The notes under the pieces: model-generated
Databases searched by the model: none
What the model saw: the letters and a program-made list of their open reading frames with translations, nothing else
Told to the model about the DNA's origin: nothing
Source of the DNA: Streptomyces cadmiisoli
GTDB lineage: Bacteria > Actinomycetota > Actinomycetes > Streptomycetales > Streptomycetaceae
Direction of reading: 5' to 3'
Length of the DNA stretch: 64,000 nt
Assembly (NCBI RefSeq): GCF_003261055.1
Contig: NZ_CP030074.1
Coordinates: forward strand, 372,001-436,000
Position numbers and translations under genes: made by a program
In this document: piece by piece, positions 1-8,076 of the stretch
Position numbering within the stretch: the stretch's first letter is position 1
Layout of the letters: every line of letters starts with the position of its first letter

Positions 1-1
1 T

Positions 2-475
2 GCTGTGCTGATCGGTGGCGGTGTCCTTCCGGCCTGCTCGTCCGGTACTGACGCCGCGGACAAGCCGCGTGTCGACACTTTGTCCACGCTGTCTCCTGGC
101 GCTGAGGCGACGAAGGGCGAGGGTGACAAGGATCCGTCGGCCGACTCCGCCGTGGAGGCCAAGCGCCCGCAGTTGCGGCTCGATACCTCCGACGAGGAAC
201 GCGCGCGGTTGGGCGACGCCTACAACGCGTGTCTCGAGGCTCAGGGGGTGCCCATGGCGACGGAGCGCGCGGCCTCCGCCGGCGCAAAGCAGGCTTCCCC
301 CGTACAGCGGCTCGGCCCCGAGTACGACGACGAGTTCGATGCCTGCCTGGTCAAGCTGCCGCTGCAGCCCCCCGAGACGGCCCCCGACACCAACCCACAG
401 TACGTGTGCGTAGGTGTCGGGTGCACCGGGGGGCGTGTTCTCAGCTCGGTCTCCGCGACGGCCTTGGCCAGCTGA
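2..475 (+). pseudogene. Lipoprotein gene fragment, 5' cut by window, 3' end apparently broken
   Basis: The frame is open from the window edge, so the true start probably lies outside; a GTG at position 5 is only the first visible start. The N-terminus shows a hydrophobic run ending in a lipobox (VLPACSS), which predicts an exported, lipid-anchored protein. The body is hydrophilic, with two Cys (NACLEAQG and DACLVKLP) and the phrase PPETAPDTNPQY. From memory, actinobacterial relatives continue after NPQY with a further conserved Cys-containing segment. Here the frame runs into an unrelated Gly/Ser-rich tail (VCVGVGCTGG) and stops. I infer the 3' end is truncated or replaced. Function is unknown; related genes often sit beside peptidoglycan-binding efflux components, but that context is not visible here. 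Confidence 0.45.
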
Positions 476-675
476 TAGACGTTTCCAATAACCGTCACAG
501 CTGTCGCAGGTGAGATGACAGTCAGTTTCATGGTTCGAAAAACATCTGACCGAACGCAGCGATAGCCGCAGAGTCACAGAAATTAGATTTTCTCTGGCAT
601 GCGTATCCTACTCCATTCCCGCGGGGGTGAGTATCTTTTAGGTGGATCGACTGAGCGAGTGAAAGGAATGGGGTC

Positions 676-1090
676 GTGAAGATAGCCGAGGTAGCGACTT
701 TTGCTTCCGCAGTGGCTTTGGCCATTGGTGGTGCGCTGATGTCGGCCGGCCCGGCGAGTGCCGCAGGAGAACAATGCACCTCCGGGAAGGTGTGTATTCG
801 GCACAACGGTAACTGGAGCGGTCACGAGCGGCACACGTTTCGCGAAATCTGCGTGTCCGCGGTTAATGGGTCCTGCAACCACCCGCCCCCGAACGACAGT
901 GCGTCGTCGATAGCCAACAAGACGGGTAAGATCATCAACTCTGGGAGAACACCAACTTCGGTGGGCGATATGTTGAGGTGCCGACAAGCAGCCTGCTGGA
1001 CCTGACGCGGATTAGTCTCCCATCTACCACAACAACGGCACGTTCGCTCACTGGGGCAACTTCAATGACATGATGTCGTGGTTCTGTTAG
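676..1090 (+). pseudogene. Peptidase inhibitor I36-type secreted protein, two frameshifts
   Basis: The frame starts at a GTG preceded by GAAAGGA and encodes a signal peptide ending PASAAG, then Cys-containing mature sequence (EQCTSGKVCIRHNGNW). The continuous frame ends at 1005, but conserved-looking sequence continues in other frames. From 942 the next frame reads WENTNFGGRYVEVPTSSLLD, and from 1022 a third frame reads IYHNNGTFAHWGNFNDMMSW before a TAG at 1088-1090. The pattern of Cys pairs, NFGG and a final Trp/Phe/Cys is what small Streptomyces inhibitors of the SMPI/I36 type look like. Two single-base-scale shifts, near 940 and between about 1011 and 1021, therefore split one gene. Either it is decayed or the assembly has errors here. 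The family assignment is by motif memory only. Confidence 0.6.
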
Positions 1091-1145
1091 CAAATTGCAA
1101 GATTTGACGGTATAAGATGCGAGTGCCTCATGGCACCACACTATA

Positions 1146-1174
1146 ACGGTCTGCAGAGTCTTACGGCAGACCGT
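1146..1174 (+). terminator. Hairpin terminator after the I36-type pseudogene
   Basis: The arms ACGGTCTGC and GCAGACCGT pair perfectly over 9 bp around an 11-nt loop, and are followed by an A/T-rich stretch ending in TTTT. It lies 56 nt after the restored stop codon of the inhibitor pseudogene. Confidence 0.6.
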
Positions 1175-1542
1175 CATAACAATTTTCTAGAAGTGCTGCG
1201 TCAATCCTCGAGGAGGTTTTCGGGCGGCAATGGGCTCAAGCAACGATCTTTGATCTTTGCTGTGACTGCTGATCAGTTCGTTCGATACCGTGGTTATGGG
1301 TGGGGGCCCTGCTGAGCACGGGCTACACAACTCCACTGGACAGCCTGGTATCGCGAGGTTGCCACGCTCTAAACAAAGCCAGAAAAAATGACACACGCAG
1401 CCTCTTAAGTCTCTTTATGACGGATTCGGCGGCTATATACAGGTTCGCCTCTGTAGCGACATCGCAGCGGCAGCGTCTGAATCCCTAACGTTTTCTATTC
1501 GAGTCCCGAAACTCGAAACCGGGCGAGTTGGGGACTTCAGAC
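1175..1542. other. AT-richer intergenic stretch without a supported gene
   Basis: The sequence between the terminator and the SARP gene is visibly lower in GC than the rest of the window. It has only short open frames without plausible ribosome-binding sites. It presumably holds the SARP promoter, but no clear -10/-35 pair can be defended. Confidence 0.5.
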
Positions 1543-2445
1543 ATGCTAGCCATTAGCGAGTTAGGTAAACGGATTTTGAGCACCCGCACGGCATTCCGAC
1601 GCGAAACTAATCCGCACATCGACTCCGAAGATTCTGAAAAAGATGCTACGCGGTATTCCGTCCTCGGTTCACTTGTGATCAAAATAGGGGGCAATGCTCT
1701 GCCCCCAGGGCCGCCACGCCGACAGGAGCTCCTGGGCCTCCTCATCATGCGCCCGGGGCAAGTGGTTCCCGTCGACCAGTTGGTCGACGAATTGTGGGGA
1801 GAATGTTTGCCGCTGCGCCCGACGGCATCTCTGCATACGTACGTATCTAAGCTTCGCAAAACACTTGCTCTGTCTGGCAACGGTGAATATGTCACAAATG
1901 GTACTAACTTCCAGGATAGTGTGCTGCGATTCTCCCCTCGCGGATATCAACTCATGGTCGACCCAGAGAGTGTGGATTCTCACGTATTCGAGCGCAAGGC
2001 CAGCGTAGACCGCTCATTTCGAACGACGACCGATGTGGAGCGATCGTGTATGCGTCTTGAAGAGTCATTGCGCATGTGGCGGGGGGTTGCCTATTCAGGG
2101 CTTACGCGGAATCCCACTCTGGAGAGTGAGAGTGACAGGCTTGAGCTACTCCGCATAAATGCAGTAGAATCCCTCGCTGATTTTTACCTACTGGCAAGGA
2201 AGCCTGATCTGGTAGCTTCTCATTTGACAAGCGAGGTCCAAAAGTACCCGTTTAGAGAGCATCTGGTGGGATGCTTCATGAGCGCACTTTATCATCTTGG
2301 CCGTCAGGCTGAAGCGCTCGATGTGTACGAACAAACCCGCCTGCAACTCCGCTCAGCATTTGGTGTGCAACCTGGTGAAGAGTTGCGAGGAATTTATCAG
2401 GCGATCCTCCAGCAAGATCTGCATTTCCGGCAAGCTAATGCGTAA
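1543..2445 (+). CDS. SARP-family transcriptional activator (BTAD domain)
   Basis: The protein of about 300 residues begins its conserved part with YSVLGSLVIKIGG, the usual opening of the OmpR-like winged-helix domain of Streptomyces antibiotic regulatory proteins. It continues with VVPVDQLVDELWG and ASLHTYVSKLRK. A bacterial transcriptional activation domain follows, recognisable by EALDVYEQTRLQLRSAFGVQP near the end. Such proteins bind direct repeats near promoters and activate secondary-metabolite genes. I chose the ATG at 1543, with GGGGAC upstream; a TTG at 1528 is also in frame. The seventh codon (1561-1563) is TTA, the rare Leu codon read by the bldA tRNA, so translation may be developmentally limited. 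Codon use is much AT-richer than in neighbours, suggesting transfer. No biosynthetic cluster lies beside it. Confidence 0.85.
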   Translation: MLAISELGKRILSTRTAFRRETNPHIDSEDSEKDATRYSVLGSLVIKIGGNALPPGPPRRQELLGLLIMRPGQVVPVDQLVDELWGECLPLRPTASLHTYVSKLRKTLALSGNGEYVTNGTNFQDSVLRFSPRGYQLMVDPESVDSHVFERKASVDRSFRTTTDVERSCMRLEESLRMWRGVAYSGLTRNPTLESESDRLELLRINAVESLADFYLLARKPDLVASHLTSEVQKYPFREHLVGCFMSALYHLGRQAEALDVYEQTRLQLRSAFGVQPGEELRGIYQAILQQDLHFRQANA

Positions 2446-2453
2446 GCTCGGCG

Positions 2454-2763
2454 TTACGTTACCCAGGTTGAAATCGCGAAGTCCGGTGGTCTGATCGTGT
2501 CGTCGTCCATGGTCAGACCGGTGGGTGGCAGACAGCCGTCGACCAGGTGGGGCCGGTACTGGATCTTCTTCAGCTTCCGCTTGATCACGCGGGTGAGGTG
2601 CGTGAGGTCGGCGGCGGCGAAGTCGGCCAAGTGCCGCTTGAGGAGCGACCAGATCCCCTCGGCCGAGTTCAGCTCCGGAGCATAGGGGGCAGCTGGAAGA
2701 TCTGTAACCAGTCCTTGTGCTCCTCGGCGAAGTCGGCCAGCTCCTTGACCAGGTGCACGTTCA
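2454..2763 (-). pseudogene. IS630-family transposase remnant, C-terminal part, frameshifted
   Basis: Read on the minus strand, the segment encodes LNVHLVKELADFAEEHKDWL and IFQLPP, then, in a frame shifted by one base, YAPELNSAEGIWSLLKRHLA and a tail ending near MDDDTIRPPDF before a TAA at 2454-2456. The YAPELN.EG.W signature is the final acidic motif region of IS630/Tc1-type DDE transposases. A missing C near 2690 breaks the frame between QLPP and YAPEL. The N-terminal half is absent and the fragment stops at the edge of the adjoining IS110 element. It cannot encode an active enzyme. Confidence 0.75.
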
Positions 2764-2781
2764 GGATGCCCCTATGTTGCG

Positions 2782-3705
2782 TCAAGTACCAGAAGACGCA
2801 GCGACGGTGGTTGCTGCCGGGTTGATCTGCCGGCAGATCTCTCGGGCGACGTAGCGCTTGAGGCAGCCGATGATCTCGCGTTTCGACATATCCTGCTTCG
2901 TCTGCCGCGCAACGTAGACACCGGTTCGCGCATCACGGCGGATGCGTGTCACGACGATCCGGTAGAGGGCCGCGTTGGCCTGGCGGTTGCCCCCGCGGTT
3001 CAGCCGTCGGCGCCGGGTCTTTCCGGAGGACTGCTCGACCGGGCTGACACTGCACAGAGCCGCGAAGGATGCCTCGCTGGCCAGCCGCTCAGGGTTGTCG
3101 CCGGCAGCGATCAGCAGAACCGCGGCGCTGTCGGGTCCAATGCCGACGATGTCCAGGAGCTGCGAGTGGCAGGCACGCACGGCCTGGTTGATCCGGCGGG
3201 TGAGTTCCTTCACCTCAGCGGTCAGGTGCTGGATGCGGCGGGCCAGCAGACGGAGCGTGAAGACGGCCGCGCTCCCGCCGCTGGGAAGCTCGGCGCATTG
3301 GGCGAACAGCGCCGCGTTGCTGAGGCGGGACAAGGATTCGCGCAGCTCGGGGTCAATGCCGAGGAGTACGGCCTTGAGCTGGTTCTTCGCCTGTGTGCGA
3401 GCCTTGACGGCCGACTCTTTCGCCAGTCTCAGTACGCGCATGTCAGCAGCCGGGCCTTCACCCGTCTTGGGCGTGACGTCGGCGCGGCCTGACAGCACCG
3501 CGCGGGCGGCGGCTTCGGCATCGACGGCGTCGGTCTTGCCGCGCTTGCGGCGTGTGGCGCGGTCGGGCTGGTTGATCTCAACGACCTGGACGTTCTCCCG
3601 GCTCAGGAACCGTGCCAGGGCTGCCCCATAGGAACCGGTGCACTCCACTCCCGCGCGATGCAGGACGCCGAAGGACCGGGCCCAGGATAGGAGTTGGCGG
3701 TAGCC
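2782..3705 (-). pseudogene. IS110-family transposase A, C-terminal 307 codons
   Basis: The segment runs from GYRQLLSWARSFG to a TGA at 2782-2784. It contains ECTGSYGAALARF (the acidic residue of the DEDD catalytic domain), GKTDAVDAEAAARAVL (the Asp-containing motif), and the C-terminal transposase_20 region with the LLDIVGIGPDSAAVLL helix-hairpin and CSVSPVEQSSGKTRRRRLNR. IS110 transposases act with a bridge RNA to recombine circular element DNA into target sites. The first 51 codons, including the first catalytic Asp, lie at 5225-5377 on the far side of element B. The gene is therefore inactivated by a clean insertion rather than by point decay. Confidence 0.85.
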
Positions 3706-3707
3706 AG

Positions 3708-3937
3708 TCATCCCGCGGCCTGTCGGCCGCACCCCGGGGCCGGGAAAATGGGGCGGGGTGCCCGTCCGGAGGACGTCGTTGCTGCTTGGTGCGAGTGAGC
3801 CCGATAGCCAGTCGGACGCGGGGGCCGTATACAGGAATCCAATGTTGTTGCCATGAGCACGCAAGAGAGCGTCTTTGAATCCTGTGGCCCCGGAAGGACG
3901 GGTACCCGTCGCGATTCGACTGGGAGGGGCAGGGTTC
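3708..3937 (+). ncRNA. Candidate bridge RNA region of element B
   Basis: IS110-group elements are known to encode a structured bridge RNA in the long non-coding end upstream of the recombinase. These 230 bases fill exactly that position. They begin with a perfect hairpin (GCGGCC-TGTC-GGCCGC) followed by further G/C-rich inverted segments. The loops that pair with target and donor were not resolved by eye, so this is a positional inference. Confidence 0.4.
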
Positions 3938-5185
3938 GTGGACGTGGTGGAAGAGCGATGCGCGGGCATCGACTCGAGCAAGACGGACGCCAAGGTGTGC
4001 ATCCGGCTGCCGGGTTCGGGGAAGCGGGCCCGTCGTGAGGTGCGGACGTTTTCCACGATGAGCGACGGCCTGCTGGAACTGCGGGACTGGCTGGTGGACA
4101 ACCAGATCACCCGGGTGGGCATGGAGGCGACCGCGTCCTATTGGAAGCCCCTGTTCTACCTGCTGGAGGCCACCGAGGGGGTCGAGCCGTGGCTGCTGAA
4201 CGCCCAGCACATCAAGACCGTGCCGGGCCGCAAGACCGACGTGAAGGACTGCGAGTGGATCTGCCGCCTGGTCGAGTACGGCCTGGTCCGGCCCAGCTTC
4301 GTACCGCCGCGTGACATCCGGCAGCTGCGGGACCTGACCCGGTACCGCACCGAGACCACCCGCGACCGGGTCCGCGACGTCAACCGGCTCGCGATGTTCC
4401 TGGAAGACGCCGGGATCAAGCTCAGCTCGGTGGTCAGCGACATCACCGGCCGCTCCGCGCGCGCCATGCTCGACGCCCTGGTCGCGGGCGAGCGTGATCC
4501 CCACGTGCCGGCGGAGCTGGCGTTGGGCAGCCTGCAGGGCAAAGTGCCCCTGCTGACCCGGGCACTGACCGGAGCCTTCAGCGAGCACCACGCGTTCATG
4601 GTCGCCTCGATGCTCCGCGCGATCGACGAGGCCGACGCACGGATCGCCCGCCTGAGTGAGGAAATCAACCGGCAGCTGCTGCCCCTGCGTGCGCAGACCG
4701 AGCTGCTGATCACGATCCCCGGGATCAGCCTGACTCTGGCCCAGATCCTGATCGCCGAGGTCGGTGTGGACATGGGCCGCTTCGCCACCGCCGGGCACCT
4801 CGCGTCCTGGGCCGGGATGTGCCCGGGTAACAAGGAGTCGGCCGGCAAGCGACTGTCCGGCCGCACCCGCCACGGCGATACCTGGCTCAAGACCGCCCTG
4901 TTCCTGGCCGGCGCCACCGCCGCCCGAAGCAAGGGCACCTACCTCGGGGCCCAGTACCGAAGACTCGTTCCCCACCGCGGCAGCAAGCGCGCCACCGTCG
5001 CGGTCGGCCACTCCATCCTGGTCGCCGCCTGGCACATCCTGCGCGACATGGTCCCCTACCAAGACCTCGGTCCTGATCACTTCACCAACCGGCTCGGCAA
5101 GGAACGCCACACCCGCCGCCTCATCGCCCAACTCGCCGCCCTCGGCCTCGATGTCACCGTCACCCCACGCGAAGAGGCCGGTTGA
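3938..5185 (+). CDS. IS110-family transposase B (intact)
   Basis: The protein of 415 residues appears complete. The N-terminal DEDD RuvC-like domain shows CAGIDSSKTDAKV (first Asp), GMEATASYWKPLF (Glu) and GRKTDVKDCEWICRLVEYGL (Asp pair). The C-terminal transposase_20 domain shows TIPGISLTLAQILIAEVG and SWAGMCPGNKESAGKR, with the Ser residue region thought to act in strand joining. The chosen GTG at 3938 is preceded by GGGAGGGG; an upstream in-frame start at 3875 would lie in the predicted bridge RNA region. It would recombine element B between target and donor sites guided by that RNA. It shares little sequence with transposase A beyond family motifs. Confidence 0.9.
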   Translation: MDVVEERCAGIDSSKTDAKVCIRLPGSGKRARREVRTFSTMSDGLLELRDWLVDNQITRVGMEATASYWKPLFYLLEATEGVEPWLLNAQHIKTVPGRKTDVKDCEWICRLVEYGLVRPSFVPPRDIRQLRDLTRYRTETTRDRVRDVNRLAMFLEDAGIKLSSVVSDITGRSARAMLDALVAGERDPHVPAELALGSLQGKVPLLTRALTGAFSEHHAFMVASMLRAIDEADARIARLSEEINRQLLPLRAQTELLITIPGISLTLAQILIAEVGVDMGRFATAGHLASWAGMCPGNKESAGKRLSGRTRHGDTWLKTALFLAGATAARSKGTYLGAQYRRLVPHRGSKRATVAVGHSILVAAWHILRDMVPYQDLGPDHFTNRLGKERHTRRLIAQLAALGLDVTVTPREEAG

Positions 5186-5224
5186 GCTGCACCGATACAC
5201 GCAAGCTCAGGTCATTTTCAGGAG

Positions 5225-5377
5225 AGCGGCAGTTGCCGGGAACTCGTGGTGGGCCAGGAACATGCCGAGCCCGGTGATCACTGCGGCGACGTGCACGTCC
5301 TTGTGGGTGTTAACGCCGAGGACCACGTCCTCCGTCGGTTGTTGTTCTGCCTGTGGGGGCAAAGTCGTCTGGGGCAC
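5225..5377 (-). pseudogene. IS110-family transposase A, N-terminal 51 codons
   Basis: Read on the minus strand from a GTG at 5375-5377, the segment encodes MPQTTLPPQAEQQP, then VVLGVNTHKDVHVAAV, which carries the first catalytic Asp region of the DEDD domain (usually GVDTHKD; here the Asp position is Asn, GVNTHKD). It ends EFPATAA exactly at element B. The remaining 307 codons are at 2782-3705. If the Asn is real, transposase A may already have been impaired before element B landed, because this Asp is normally a metal ligand. Confidence 0.85.
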
Positions 5378-5617
5378 GCTGGTGACGGTTACGTGGCTCC
5401 TTGGTCGGTATGTGGCTGATGGCCGACGCCGGGTCGGTGGGCGGTCAGAACTGTGATGGTGCCTTGTGCGGCAAGGCCCTATCAGGCCACAGCGCACCCG
5501 ACCGGCACCGCGAAAGCGGTGTCCTCCAGCTGGCCGACGCGTCGCTAACAAGGCACGAAGCCGATCTGTCTTTGGGTCCGACCAGCCGGAGAACACCGCG
5601 ACCACGATGATGCTCCC
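5378..5617 (-). ncRNA. Candidate bridge RNA region of element A
   Basis: About 240 bases separate the start of transposase A from the point where the third transposase is cut. By analogy with element B and with described IS110 elements, this long upstream end should contain the bridge RNA. No gene is supported on either strand. The RNA fold was not computed. Confidence 0.3.
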
Positions 5618-5924
5618 AGTCGCTCTTGCCCTCACCGTGGTAGGTGCCGGACGCGCGGCGGACGGCCAGGCCAGTGAGGTAGGCCATGGGCTGACCGTGG
5701 TTGAGCAGCAGACTGATCAGCAGAGCAGCACCGCCGTGATTGACGTCCACCGCCCACAGCACTTCCTGGTCGATGTCCAGGACGTCGCGAATCAGCTCCA
5801 GCAGGGCCGCCTTGTCATTCAGGACTCGGCGGGACAGCAGCCGTTCGCCCCGCTCGTTGATCACCACACAGTGGTGGTGCTCCTTGCCGATGTCCATCCC
5901 GGCCCAGATCTGGGGCACGGCCAC
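5618..5924 (-). pseudogene. Third IS110-family transposase, N-terminal fragment
   Basis: The minus-strand segment begins (GTG near 5922 or 5918, with GGAGG upstream) with PQIWAGMDIGKEHHHCVVIN, a typical IS110 opening with the first catalytic Asp. It continues through WAVDVNHGGAALLISLLLN and GLAVRRASGTYHGEGKSD. The expected next motif (AKDA..IADQAR) is missing because the sequence passes into element A after GKSD. The C-terminal two thirds were not found anywhere in the window, so the fragment is a relic. It belongs to a different IS110 subgroup from elements A and B. Confidence 0.8.
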
Positions 5925-6783
5925 CTCCGTCAGCTCGTCGTCAGTCCATCCCGCAGACGACCTCGCCGACGTAGTCCTACAGAGCGATCAAGTCGCGAAT
6001 CCCAATTGGCGGTCGAGTCGTCGCGGGGCTCCGGGCGGCTATGTTCTCTGAGCCATCCGATCGGCTCCTCCATGACAGCCATACCCGGAGCCCCTGGGTC
6101 CACCGATCCTACGAATGACCAGCGGAAACCCGCGCTTGAAAGGTAGGACTCCATAATCACCATGGCTCGTGCCTGCTCGACTTCCGGGGTCGCCCTCATC
6201 AACGACACACGCCTACTGCCGGGCGTTCTCAGGCCGCAGTTCCGTGAAGAGTATGGCTGGGTGAGGTCGGGCCCGGAGGAGTTCGTAAGAGGCCCGGCCA
6301 TACACAGCCCTCTTGAGAGTCAGCTTGATCGAGAGCAGCGACTTCCGTAGATCCTCCACTGAACTTCGACGATGAGTCACAGCCGAGCTCCAGACCTCCG
6401 CACCGCATGCTGAACGGTCAGTAGGCCCGGTGGCTTTCGGTCACGTTGCTGTGGCGGCCCCAGCGAGCGGGTCGGTAACGCGTACCTCGAGGTCAGGGCC
6501 CAATGGCGACAGTCGTGTTCCCATGGGAAGACGACTGTCGCCTGAGACGCTCCGAGAGGGGCTGGGACGGTTTCAAGCGGCCGACGTTTCCCCAGGTCAG
6601 CGAGAAACCGCTGGTCAGGGTGGGTGGAGAGGGCCCATTGAGGCGGGGCTCCACCGCCGGGGGCAGGGCGGCAGGTCTGCCGGAGTGCCGTCGGGGCGGC
6701 ACGCCGTCAAGTCCGCGGGAGTGGGGCGCTGTCCGGCCCGCGGGAGCCGGCCGACCGCCCGGTCCGCGGGAGCCGGAGCGCCG
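5925..6783. other. Gene-free stretch between the IS cluster and the DUF6745 gene
   Basis: I see no supported gene in these 860 bases. The first 200 or so probably include the upstream end of the third IS110 element. The remaining short frames lack consistent codon bias and ribosome-binding sites. The last 200 bases are very G/C-rich and may hold the transcript end of the DUF6745 gene. Confidence 0.5.
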
Positions 6784-7872
6784 TCAGGTCTGCCGGACCG
6801 GCATGTACTCCTGCGCGGTGACCCCGAAGGTCCACGCCACGCCCTCGCGCGCCGTCCTGGTGCCGGGCGGGACACGAAGCCAGTACGTGCGGAACGTGCC
6901 GTCCGGCTCCGCCGTGGAGTTCACGACCTCGACCATCGCCACGTCCTCGTCGCCGTCGAGGGCGATACGCCACAGCACGCCGGTCTCGTCCCGGTGCACG
7001 GGCTCGGCGCCGGAGTCGGCGAGGTAGCGGTCGTAGCCATAGAACTCCAGCATCACGCGCCGTAGTTCGGCGTTCTCCTCCGCGCGTATACGGTCCGGGG
7101 TGAGATCCGCCAGGCCGGCGAGGAAGTCCGCCGGCACGGGCATGCCCCGCCAGGCGTACAGGGCGAAGCCGTCCGGGAAGGCCAGTGCCGGACCGTCGCC
7201 CCGGTCGAGCCGGCCCGCCTCGTCCCGGTGCAGCTCCACCGGACGCTCGCAGATCACGACCGTCTCCTCGTACGGCCACCACCAGCTTGCATGCCGGGCC
7301 ACCTCGGCGAGTCCGTCCAAGGCGGTACCCCGGCCCGCGAGCGCGGCCAGCCAGGCGGCGTCGTGCTGGCCGAGGACCGCGTCGAGGAGCAGCAGCCGAA
7401 GCTTCGGATCATCGCCCAACTCCTCGACGATCCCGGCCCGGATCCGGTCCGTCAGCGCTCGCGTCGGTTCCCACAGGCGGCCACCGGTCGCCGACCACAG
7501 CGCCGCGTACCCGGCGGGTCCCAACTCCTCGTGCGCACGAGCCCTTTCGGCTTCCCACGGGCCGGTACGCACCTCCTCGCGCACGCTCCGGCCGAGGTTC
7601 TCGGAGGTCTGCAACAGGGCCACCGCGGCGCACGGGGATTCCGCCCACAGCACCCGGCGGGGCTCGGCGAGCCCGGCGGCCCGGTAGGCGAGGCGGACAC
7701 CCGCCTCGGCGGCGGCTCGGTCGGCCGCTCCGGTGGCGGCGGCGACCGCACGCCAGTCGTCTGTGCTGAGCGGGGTGAGCTTGGTGAGCCCGGCGGGTGC
7801 ATCGGCCGCCCCTGCGGCCGCGGCTTCGGGGTCGGTGACGGAGCCGGTGAGGGCATCGGTGGGTGTGGTCAT
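6784..7872 (-). CDS. DUF6745-type protein
   Basis: The 362-residue protein starts at an ATG preceded by GAGGAC. The N-terminal 20 or so residues are Ala-rich and variable. The conserved part includes HASWWWPYEETVVICERP, DGPALAFPDGFALYAWRG, PADFLAGLADLT and MLEFYGYDRYLADSGAEP. These phrases are characteristic, as I remember them, of a large uncharacterised actinobacterial family carrying DUF6745. No catalytic motif, signal peptide or membrane segment is visible, so a cytoplasmic location is likely. It lies on the minus strand, divergent from the STM4015-STM4011 gene set and followed-by-orientation with the 109-residue protein at 8077. I cannot assign an activity; association with the STM401x set is an inference from position. 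Confidence 0.8.
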   Translation of the reverse strand: MTTPTDALTGSVTDPEAAAAGAADAPAGLTKLTPLSTDDWRAVAAATGAADRAAAEAGVRLAYRAAGLAEPRRVLWAESPCAAVALLQTSENLGRSVREEVRTGPWEAERARAHEELGPAGYAALWSATGGRLWEPTRALTDRIRAGIVEELGDDPKLRLLLLDAVLGQHDAAWLAALAGRGTALDGLAEVARHASWWWPYEETVVICERPVELHRDEAGRLDRGDGPALAFPDGFALYAWRGMPVPADFLAGLADLTPDRIRAEENAELRRVMLEFYGYDRYLADSGAEPVHRDETGVLWRIALDGDEDVAMVEVVNSTAEPDGTFRTYWLRVPPGTRTAREGVAWTFGVTAQEYMPVRQT

Positions 7873-8076
7873 GGGGGCGTCCTCACTGTGTTTCGTACTG
7901 AGCTGTTTCGCGCGAGTTGTCTTGCTTGAGCTGTCGTTCGCCAGGGCTGCCTCGCCTGGGCTGCCTCGGTGATTCGTTACCGGCGACGGCGGACTGTGCG
8001 GCAGTGAGCGCGTGTCGCGTCTCGTACCTCACACGTCGCGTCTCCTGCCTCGTGCGTCGCGTCCCCCGGGAGAGGG

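Larger units (their letters stand above)
3706..5226 (+). mobile_element. IS110-family element B, inserted in element A
   Basis: The element is defined by the exact restoration of element A's transposase. Joining the sequence left of 3707 to that right of 5225, sharing one AG (CT on the coding strand), gives PATAAGYRQL without a frame change. Element length is 1,519 bp. It contains about 230 bp of non-coding DNA upstream of a plus-strand transposase and only about 40 bp after it. There is no inverted terminal repeat or target duplication beyond the dinucleotide, as expected for IS110 elements. Confidence 0.8.
2763..5619 (-). mobile_element. IS110-family element A, interrupted by element B
   Basis: This element carries a minus-strand DEDD-type transposase (358 residues when restored) split by element B. 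The right boundary is placed at the AG at 5618-5619, where the coding sequence of a third IS110 transposase is cut. The left boundary is placed at the AG at 2763-2764, where IS630 sequence begins. AG here corresponds to CT on the coding strand, the core dinucleotide known for some IS110 elements. Without the 1,519-bp inserted element, its length would be about 1.34 kb, reasonable for the family. The boundaries are inferred from coding disruptions, not from terminal repeats. Confidence 0.65.

Noticed and set aside
3578..5200. Minus-strand open frame of 540 codons across element B
   Set aside because: It is antisense to the intact transposase B and crosses the insertion junction; no family motif is present.
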